Below, piece after piece: positions 58,471-64,000 of a DNA stretch of 64,000 bases. Origin of the DNA: JANXMY01 sp964251675 (GTDB lineage: Bacteria; Armatimonadota; Armatimonadia; Armatimonadales; Capsulimonadaceae). The stretch spans positions 46,853 through 110,852 of the forward strand of contig CAXUKS010000012.1 in the NCBI GenBank assembly GCA_964251675.1, read 5' to 3'. The notes under the pieces are model-generated. The model was given only the letters and a program-made list of their open reading frames with translations. It made no database searches and was not told where the DNA came from. Made by a program: the position numbers and the translations under genes. The stretch's first letter is position 1; each line of letters begins with the position of its first letter.

Positions 58471-58845
58471 TGGCAGGTCCATTTATGCAGCAACTTTCAC
58501 TGTCCGGTTTCCTTTCGCTGTTTCCCTGAAAAGGTGTCTGCCACTTTACCCGCCCCCGCCCCGTCCCCTACTCCTGACCCTTCCCTACATACGAAGCATA
58601 CAGCGGCTCCTGCCGTGACAGGGGAGGGAGCGAGGAGCGAGCGGGAGGGGTCTCTTTCCGAAATCTGCCAAAACGAAGTGCACCGCGTCTACCCCCACGC
58701 CGCCCTGCTGCGCCGCGAGGAACACCGCGTCATCCACGCCGCCGCCCGCGCCCAGTCCCACCGCAACGCCCGCGAAGATCGGAATGCCCGCGAAGGCGGG
58801 GAGTTGCCCTTTTAAAGCATGGGTGTTCAGCCCCGTGCCCGGCCC
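58471..58845. other. Gene-free interval with a single repeat arm
   Basis: Contains one arm of the CTCCCGCTCGTTCCTCGCTC family (58618-58650, reverse orientation) and no recognisable gene. An open frame across it has no family features and is probably chance. Confidence 0.5.
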
Positions 58846-58874
58846 TTGCCCTCGCCCTTCAACTGTGGTACAAT
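58846..58874 (+). promoter_or_regulatory. Promoter of the GltD-like gene
   Basis: TTGCCC (58846-58851), 17 bp, TACAAT (58869-58874), giving a leader of about 58 nt to the ATG at 58939. Confidence 0.7.
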
Positions 58875-58938
58875 AACTACAATCGCTAACGACTTGAAGG
58901 CAAACGGCTCGCGTTCGTCAGAAAGAGTGCCCCTACCT

Positions 58939-60918
58939 ATGGCAGAGAAGAAATTGGCGGAAGAAAAACAGACCCCCTATCGGGTCAAAGTCCCTGATAT
59001 TGACTACTGGCGCGGCAAAATCGGCTGTCAGACCGGCTGCCCGGTCAAAACCGATGCCCGTGGCTATGTCATCGCTATCGCCGAAGGGCGCTATGATGAT
59101 GCTTATGCCATCGCCCGCGCCCCGAACCCGTTTGCCTCCATGTGCGGGCGCATCTGCGGCGCTCCCTGCGAAGTCAAGTGCACGCGAGGCAACATCGGCA
59201 GCGATACGTCTGGCCCCGTCGCTATCCGGGCGCTGAAACGCTTTGCCACGGAGCAGTACGGCGTCGAAAACCTGCACAACCTGCACAAGTCGCTGGAGTA
59301 TTCCAATGCGCGGGGGTCGGCCTACCCCATCCAGGACAAAGAGAAAATCGCCGTGGTCGGCGCGGGTGTCGCGGGCATGACCGCCGCGCATGATCTGGCC
59401 CGGCTGGGCTACCAGGTGACGGTGTTTGAAGAGCTGGAAGTCCCCGGCGGCCAGATGGCGACCGGCGTGCCCGTCTATCGCCTGTCTCGCGAGCTGATGA
59501 ACTTGGAAATCGCGGCGATTTGTGAGCTGGGCGTAGAACTCAAATTAGGCGTCTCAGTCGGGCGCGATGTCACCATTCCCCAATTGCGGGAGCAGGGCTA
59601 CAAAGCGTTTGTGATTGGCGCAGGCTATATGCAGGGCCGCCCCCTGACCATTCCCGGCTCGGACAAGAAGGGTGTCCATATCGGTATCGACCTGCTGCGT
59701 CAGGTCAATTTAGGCAAAGAGTATTATGTCGGCGAGAAGTGCGTCGTCATCGGCGGCGGCAACGTGGCGATGGACGTGGTTCGCATGACCGTCCGCACGC
59801 CCGTCATTCCCGGCCTGTCGTTGCTGGCGAAGCCCAAGAACTATGCCCTGACCGATATTGCCCGGACGCTGGCGCTGACCGCCAAGTCCATCGACTGCAT
59901 CTTTGGCGAATCCCGCGCCCAGATGAATGCCGACGAGTACGAGATTGAAGAAGCCGTGCTGGAAGGCGTCCGCCTGCACCCGCAGCGGCTGCCGATTGAG
60001 ATTTTGGGCGAAGAGAGTGTCACCGGCGTGCTGACCAAGAAAGTCAAGTCGCTGATTGATGCCCAGGGCCGCTTCAACCCGCAGTACATCGACGGCTCCG
60101 AGGAAGTCTTTGACTGCGATTCGGTCATTGTCTCTATCGGCCAGATGGTGAATTGGAACTTCGTAACGGGCGTGGAAGACCTCGCCAAGACCCCGCGTGG
60201 GACCATTGAGGTAGACCCCGAAACGCTCCAATCCACCTCGCACCCCGACGTGTTTGCCGTCGGTGACATCGCCCTCGGCGCCCGGCTCTTTATCGACGGC
60301 ATCGCCAGTGCCCAGAAGTGCGCGGTCGGCGTGGATGAGTACCTGAGCGGCGTCCCCCAGAAGCTGATCAAGCGCGGCTATATGCGGGCGCTGCCGATTG
60401 TCAACTACGCCATGCCCGCCAAGTACGATAATTACATCCGGCAGGAGCCGCCGGAGCGCGAGATCACCAACCGCTCGGCGGGCTTTGACCTCGTGGAATT
60501 TAATTTCACCGAAAAGGCCGCTCGGGAACAAGGCATGCGCTGTTTGCGTTGTCATGTTAATGTGGTCTTCGATGCCGAGAAGTGCATCCTCTGCGGCCTG
60601 TGTATCAACATCTGTCCCGAAAGCATCTTGAAGATGGTCCCGGTCACGGATGTGGTGGGCGATGAGGAAGTCGCCAAGCTGATTGAAGCCAAATATGGCG
60701 TTCCGCAGGACGAGCTGCGGCCCGACGACGGGACTATCATGCTCATGGACGGAACCAAGTGCATTCGCTGTGCCCTGTGCGCCAAAATCTGCCCGATGGA
60801 CTGCATCTCGATGGAAGCCTTCGAGTACGAGGAAGAGCTGGTCCCCGTGTCCACCCGCACCCGGACGAGCTTGCCCCCGGAGCCAACCGCCATCGGCTAC
60901 AAAGCCGTCGGCGTCTAA
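58939..60918 (+). CDS. GltD-like FAD/iron-sulfur oxidoreductase with C-terminal 2x[4Fe-4S]
   Basis: 659 residues from the ATG at 58939, consistent with the promoter. The N-terminal region has GltD-type cluster cysteines (GCQTGCPV and ASMCGRICGAPCEVKC, about 30-80). FAD motif KIAVVGAGVAGMTAAHDLA (about 134-152) and NAD(P) motif VVIGGGNVAMDVVR (about 270-283) follow. The C-terminus is a bacterial ferredoxin domain with CILCGLCINICP and CIRCALCAKICP. It transfers electrons between NAD(P)H and an unknown acceptor, as in glutamate-synthase small subunits or NfnB-like proteins. Confidence 0.9.
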   Translation: MAEKKLAEEKQTPYRVKVPDIDYWRGKIGCQTGCPVKTDARGYVIAIAEGRYDDAYAIARAPNPFASMCGRICGAPCEVKCTRGNIGSDTSGPVAIRALKRFATEQYGVENLHNLHKSLEYSNARGSAYPIQDKEKIAVVGAGVAGMTAAHDLARLGYQVTVFEELEVPGGQMATGVPVYRLSRELMNLEIAAICELGVELKLGVSVGRDVTIPQLREQGYKAFVIGAGYMQGRPLTIPGSDKKGVHIGIDLLRQVNLGKEYYVGEKCVVIGGGNVAMDVVRMTVRTPVIPGLSLLAKPKNYALTDIARTLALTAKSIDCIFGESRAQMNADEYEIEEAVLEGVRLHPQRLPIEILGEESVTGVLTKKVKSLIDAQGRFNPQYIDGSEEVFDCDSVIVSIGQMVNWNFVTGVEDLAKTPRGTIEVDPETLQSTSHPDVFAVGDIALGARLFIDGIASAQKCAVGVDEYLSGVPQKLIKRGYMRALPIVNYAMPAKYDNYIRQEPPEREITNRSAGFDLVEFNFTEKAAREQGMRCLRCHVNVVFDAEKCILCGLCINICPESILKMVPVTDVVGDEEVAKLIEAKYGVPQDELRPDDGTIMLMDGTKCIRCALCAKICPMDCISMEAFEYEEELVPVSTRTRTSLPPEPTAIGYKAVGV

Positions 60919-60932
60919 AATCCTATCCGCCT

Positions 60933-60956
60933 CCCTCTCCTTGTTTAAGGAGAGGG
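60933..60956 (+). terminator. Hairpin after the GltD-like gene
   Basis: CCCTCTCCTT and its exact complement with a GTTT loop, 15 bp after the stop; GCCGGGGTGAGG rather than a U-run follows. Confidence 0.5.
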
Positions 60957-61008
60957 CCGGGGTGAGGTCACGCATCGAAGGGCCACGCATTGAAGCCACG
61001 TATTGAAA

Positions 61009-61133
61009 TGCATGGCTGAGGGGCGCAGACGCCGAACGTCCCTCCGGGACGGAGAGAAGAACCCGTGAAACGGGCTGTCCCGCAGGGACATTCAGCCGCA
61101 GGCTCCTCAGCCACGGATTTTAATCCGTGGTGC
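61009..61133. repeat. Composite hairpin region
   Basis: Includes GGGGCGCAGACGCCG (inverse of the GGCGTCTGCGCC box), GTCCCTCCGGGAC, CCCGTGAAACGGG, TGTCCCGCAGGGACA and CCACGGATTTTAATCCGTGG. Five hairpins in 125 bp with no gene. Confidence 0.8.
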
Positions 61134-61213
61134 TATTGACCGCCATCGGATACCCGGCCATTGGGGTATAATAAAAACAGAAATGCGCCTTTTCAGCTAT
61201 TGACTGATGCTGT

Positions 61214-61366
61214 GCAGACCTGGCCCCCAGAATGAATTCTGGGGCTGCCGATTGTGATTGTCCGCCTTCGCGGACATAGGAAAATCTAACGCAGACACTC
61301 TTATGTCCACGCAGGGGGACAATCGCCCTTGACAGCCCCAGATTTTAATCTGGGGGCCAGGTCTGC
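61214..61366. repeat. Modular palindromic element, partner of 24991-25122
   Basis: Outer arms GCAGACCTGGCCCCCA (61214-61229) and complement (61351-61366), hairpin CCCCAGAATGAATTCTGGGG (61225-61244), long arms ATTGTCCGCC.../...GGGGGACAAT, and hairpin CCCCAGATTTTAATCTGGGG (61336-61355). In inverted orientation it matches the 25.0-kb element module by module, except for the central loop. Confidence 0.93.
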
Positions 61367-61472
61367 GTCACTTGTCCGAAGGACACTTCCCTGCCGGGAG
61401 TTTTGACACACTCGGCACACTGCGACCGACACCACCAGCGGACTTTGACCCCGCTTAGGAGAAGAACGAACC

Positions 61473-61946
61473 ATGCCCGCCACACTTGATATGCCCGATA
61501 CAACGACTGTAACAACGACCGAAACCATTATTACCGAAGTCTCCGCGCCCGCCGGGCCGGTCACCCTCACCGATGCTGCCGTCACCGAAGTCCAGGGCCT
61601 GCTGTCCCAGCAGGACCGCGACGACCTCGCCCTGCGCGTCTATGTCTCCGGCGGCGGCTGCTCCGGCCTCCAGTACGGCATGGCCCTCGATGAGAACGTC
61701 GAACCCGGCGATGAGACCTTCCACATCAGCGGCATCAACCTGGTCATCGACGCCACCAGCCTGAAGTACCTGTCCGGCGCGGTCGTGGACTACATCCACA
61801 CCGACATGGGCGGCGGCTTCAAGATCGAGAACCCCAACGCCACCAAGTCCTGCGGCTGCGGCTCCTCGTTCAGCGCGGGCGACGATGAGGCCGCTGGCCT
61901 CGACACCCGCCAGGGCGGCGGCTGCGGCTCCTGCGGCAGCCACTAA
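61473..61946 (+). CDS. ErpA/IscA-type iron-sulfur carrier with Cys-rich tail
   Basis: 157 residues with AGGAGAAG upstream. A Thr-rich N-terminal extension (about 1-28) precedes an A-type carrier fold: VYVSGGGCSGLQYGM (first Cys, about residues 57-71) and SCGCGSSF (C-x-C, about 126-133). It delivers Fe-S clusters to apoproteins. The extra tail GLDTRQGGGCGSCGSH adds a C-x2-C and His not usual in the family. The GltD-like protein upstream is a likely client, by context only. Confidence 0.9.
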   Translation: MPATLDMPDTTTVTTTETIITEVSAPAGPVTLTDAAVTEVQGLLSQQDRDDLALRVYVSGGGCSGLQYGMALDENVEPGDETFHISGINLVIDATSLKYLSGAVVDYIHTDMGGGFKIENPNATKSCGCGSSFSAGDDEAAGLDTRQGGGCGSCGSH

Positions 61947-61966
61947 GCATCAAGCGCAAAAAGACG

Positions 61967-61995
61967 GGGGCGGGCCATTCGGCCCGCCCCTGTTT
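61967..61995 (+). terminator. Terminator after the A-type carrier
   Basis: GGGGCGGGCC and GGCCCGCCCC form a 10-bp stem with an ATTC loop followed by TGTTTCTATT, 21 bp after the stop. Confidence 0.88.
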
Positions 61996-62011
61996 CTATT
62001 CCGGGAGAATA

Positions 62012-62344
62012 ATGATGTCACAAACACTGGAACTCACTCGAGATACACTGCCGCTCTCGCGTAGTGCTTTGCCCGATGACTACTGGGACGGCGAGCTTGT
62101 CTCTCGCAGCGATGCTCGGTCAGGCGTCATTTCGGCAAACATGGAACGTGTCAGCGGAACCCCCTGCTTTGTCGGCACTCGCGTCCCGATTCGAAACCTT
62201 TGGGATCATCTGGAAGAAGGTCTGAGCCTGGACGATTTTTTGGATGGCTTCCCCGGCGTCAGCCGTGAGCAAGCCCAATCCGCGCTTCGCCTTGCGTGTG
62301 AGTGCCTTTTGGAAGGTTTGCCGCCGGACACCTGCCACCCATAA
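62012..62344 (+). CDS. DUF433 putative antitoxin (first module)
   Basis: 110 residues. The DUF433 core is GTPCFVGTRVPIRNLWDHLE with LDDFLDGFPGVSREQAQSAL (about residues 49-90), a small winged-helix-like domain used as antitoxin. The N-terminal ALPDDYWDGELVSR is shared with the copy at 62749. The next gene (DUF5615) starts 24 bp later, so the pair forms a putative toxin-antitoxin module. Confidence 0.85.
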   Translation: MMSQTLELTRDTLPLSRSALPDDYWDGELVSRSDARSGVISANMERVSGTPCFVGTRVPIRNLWDHLEEGLSLDDFLDGFPGVSREQAQSALRLACECLLEGLPPDTCHP

Positions 62345-62368
62345 GCATTGACCCTTGAACAATGACCT

Positions 62369-62731
62369 ATGAAAATCCTGCTGGATCATTGCCTGAATTG
62401 GAGATTGAAGCGTCTCTTGCCGGGCCACGACACCGTTGCCACGTTCGAAGTGGGCTGGGATACCATCCGAAACGGACAGTTGCTGACACTCGCCGAAGAA
62501 CAGTTTGATGTCTTCCTCACGGTAGATAAAGGCATCAAATACCAGCAGAACATGACCGGGCGAACCATTGCTGTCATCACGCTGCGGGCGGTCAACAACA
62601 GCATCACCGCCCATGCCCCGCTCATGCCCCAGGTCCTCGCCCTGCTGCCTACGGTGGAGCCAGGGCGGGTATACATTATCGCAGCACAGGACGAACCCCT
62701 GGAACCGGGGCTGCCTGAAATGGCGGCTTAA
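62369..62731 (+). CDS. DUF5615 PIN-like protein (first module)
   Basis: 120 residues of the DUF5615/Mut7-C-like PIN superfamily. N-terminal acidic residue in ILLDHCLNWRLKRLL and the conserved FDVFLTVDKGIKYQQNMTGR (about residues 46-65) holding the second Asp. It would act as an RNase toxin paired with the DUF433 protein before it. The C-terminus is slightly longer than in the second copy. Confidence 0.85.
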   Translation: MKILLDHCLNWRLKRLLPGHDTVATFEVGWDTIRNGQLLTLAEEQFDVFLTVDKGIKYQQNMTGRTIAVITLRAVNNSITAHAPLMPQVLALLPTVEPGRVYIIAAQDEPLEPGLPEMAA

Positions 62732-62748
62732 TTTCTGGAGACCTAACG

Positions 62749-63069
62749 ATGTCACAAACACCAGAGCTTGCCCCCACGCCCTCGCGTGATACTCTGCCCG
62801 ATGACTACTGGGACGGCGAGCTTGTCCCGCGAGAAGACCCCCGTGCCGCCTTCATCTCCGTCAACCCGGAGCGGATGAGCGGAGCGGCGTGCTTTGTCGG
62901 AACCCGCGTGCCTATCAAGCACCTCTGGGACTACCTGGAAGGCAGCGATACGCTGGAAGAGTTTCTGGACGACTTCGAAGGTGTGCCACGGGAGGAAATC
63001 ATGGCCGCCCTGCGTGCGTCTTATCAGCGCCTTCTGGACGGCCTGCCGGAAGTGACCCGCGAGAGATAA
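62749..63069 (+). CDS. DUF433 putative antitoxin (second module)
   Basis: 106 residues, with LPDDYWDGELVPRED and the core GAACFVGTRVPIKHLWDYLE then LEEFLDDFEGVPREEIMAAL. Paralogous to the gene at 62012. GGAGACC lies 5 nt before its ATG. Followed by the second DUF5615 gene 9 bp later. Confidence 0.87.
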   Translation: MSQTPELAPTPSRDTLPDDYWDGELVPREDPRAAFISVNPERMSGAACFVGTRVPIKHLWDYLEGSDTLEEFLDDFEGVPREEIMAALRASYQRLLDGLPEVTRER

Positions 63070-63078
63070 TGGTTATTG

Positions 63079-63408
63079 ATGACTGTCTTTTTGGACCCTT
63101 GCCTGCCCAAGCGCCTGCGCCTTTTCCTGCCGGGGCAGCAGGTCACGACAGCCCGCGAGCTGCGTTGGGAGCAGATTGCGAACGGGAAACTGCTGTCTCT
63201 GGTGGAAGGGCAGTTTGATGTCTTTCTGACCATCGACAAAGGCATCAAATATCAACAGAACATGACCGGGCGAACCATTGCCGTGATTGCCTTACGCGCC
63301 GTCAACAACCGAATAGAAACTTTGATCCCGCTTATGCCCCGAGTTCTCGCCCTACTGCCCACCGTGGAGCCGGGGCAGGTTTACATCGTCGAACCAGCCA
63401 CGGACTGA
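63079..63408 (+). CDS. DUF5615 PIN-like protein (second module)
   Basis: 109 residues from the ATG at 63079. N-terminal VFLDPCLPKRLRLFL and the block FDVFLTIDKGIKYQQNMTGR, nearly identical to the first copy, while the N-terminal part has changed (LDH becomes LDP). The two modules probably arose by tandem duplication of a DUF433-DUF5615 pair. Confidence 0.87.
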   Translation: MTVFLDPCLPKRLRLFLPGQQVTTARELRWEQIANGKLLSLVEGQFDVFLTIDKGIKYQQNMTGRTIAVIALRAVNNRIETLIPLMPRVLALLPTVEPGQVYIVEPATD

Positions 63409-63450
63409 CCCCGCAGGCTGCCTTGTTCCGCCCGCCCTGGAACCGCCACC

Positions 63451-64000
63451 ATGAATCCTGCCGCTCTTCCGCCCCCGCCGCCCAGTCCCCCCGCCGCACG
63501 CCGCCGCACCCTCCGTGCGCCACGCGGACGCGCCCGGCTGATCCTGCTGGCCCTGCTGCTGTTAGCCCTCGCTGTCGGCGGGTATGTCACCACACGCGGC
63601 GGCTGGGTCAATGCCCTGCGTCTGCCCCCCACCCTGGACGCTGCCACACCGCGCTCCCAGAATGGCTGGACGCTGGAAGACATTCAGTTGCCTTCGTCCT
63701 TTCAGAGTTCCGGGGGAATAGCTGCCAGCGGTTTTTTATTTCAAGGCGCAGAATATCATCCGTCAGGCAGTGCGGAGCACGGGGATACAGAAGATGCGTT
63801 TGGCCTCTGGCTGACACCGCCGCCGGGAGATATAACTACAGGCAGCCCGGACACCGCCACAGGCAATCCGCAGCGTGATCCGTTCTACGCACTGGCACAA
63901 CTTTCCACAGGAGAGACACTGCCGCTGGTATGGCACTACATCAGCCGTACAAACTGGCAGCAGCCACTAGAAAACACGGATGGTTATGTGTTTCTCAGCC
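63451..64000 (+). CDS. Membrane-anchored hypothetical protein, runs off window
   Basis: An open frame of 183 codons from the ATG at 63451 with no stop before the window ends, so the gene is partial. Pro/Arg-rich start, one membrane helix (about residues 29-47, RLILLALLLLALAVGGYVTT), then an extracytoplasmic region with TLEDIQLPSSFQSSGG and aromatic residues. No family recognised. Confidence 0.7.
   Translation, partial: MNPAALPPPPPSPPAARRRTLRAPRGRARLILLALLLLALAVGGYVTTRGGWVNALRLPPTLDAATPRSQNGWTLEDIQLPSSFQSSGGIAASGFLFQGAEYHPSGSAEHGDTEDAFGLWLTPPPGDITTGSPDTATGNPQRDPFYALAQLSTGETLPLVWHYISRTNWQQPLENTDGYVFLS

Noticed and set aside
58447..58815. 122-residue ORF in the gene-poor gap
   Set aside because: No domain, unsure start, crosses a repeat arm. 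Its Arg/His-rich tail might be a remnant, but I cannot support it.
1..64000. CRISPR arrays, tRNA, rRNA, insertion sequences, prophage
   Set aside because: No regularly spaced repeats, no cloverleaf or rRNA sequence, no transposase or integrase reading frame seen.

Overview
This is a GC-rich chromosomal window from a diderm, probably soil-dwelling bacterium outside the Proteobacteria. The outer membrane is implied by an ExbB-ExbD-ExbD-TonB motor, a TonB-dependent receptor, an LptD-like protein and a Wzi-like barrel, all three barrels ending in Phe. A CdaR-GlmM pair and a DUF1559 (H-X9-DG) prepilin-like protein point towards Armatimonadota, Planctomycetota or Verrucomicrobiota. Armatimonadota is my best guess, but this is inference; no rRNA or tRNA gene is visible to settle it.

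Layout. 1-5.3 kb: cdaR-glmM, two small minus-strand genes and an MscS channel. 5.3-9.6 kb: a tight minus-strand operon (Gfo/Idh/MocA oxidoreductase, GH1-like glycosidase, cupin, royal-jelly/yellow-type beta-propeller). 9.7-11.8 kb: a PAS-GAF-PAS-GGDEF protein split by one in-frame TAG. 12-19.3 kb: a consensus promoter and structured leader RNA, then exbB, two exbD, tonB, a TonB-dependent receptor and a lipoprotein. 19.5-28.7 kb: typA, a DUF3060 protein, Wzi-like, ECF sigma/anti-sigma, nagA, ppa and an RlmI-like methyltransferase. 29-33.4 kb: a TetR regulator followed by four co-directional flavin/NAD(P)H redox genes, with a perfect 23-bp operator before the first. 33.5-40.6 kb: LptD-like/HerA-like pair, XRE regulator, NDH-2 and the DUF1559 protein. 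40.9-44.8 kb: an antitoxin with a frameshifted PIN toxin, a sigma-70 factor, a degenerate receiver/HD-GYP protein and peptidase E. 44.9-53.3 kb: a co-oriented minus-strand run of two zinc alcohol dehydrogenases, SDR, SRPBCC, royal-jelly-type protein, metallo-beta-lactamase fold, a small membrane protein, alpha/beta hydrolase and a 40-residue acidic ORF. 53.5-64 kb: membrane and exported hypotheticals, a HigBA pair whose toxin has an in-frame TGA, a GltD-like iron-sulfur flavoprotein, an ErpA-type protein, two tandem DUF433/DUF5615 modules and a gene running off the end.

The most unusual feature is the intergenic DNA. It holds many long inverted repeats of a few families, some nested inside each other, some inside operons and several starting at a stop codon. 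One family pair (about 24.99 kb and 61.2 kb, in opposite orientation) shows compensatory stem changes, which suggests selection on base pairing. Other themes are promoters lying 6-12 nt before start codons (probable leaderless mRNAs), two short candidate RNAs with their own promoter and terminator, and three genes each interrupted by one lesion (TAG, TGA, homopolymer frameshift).
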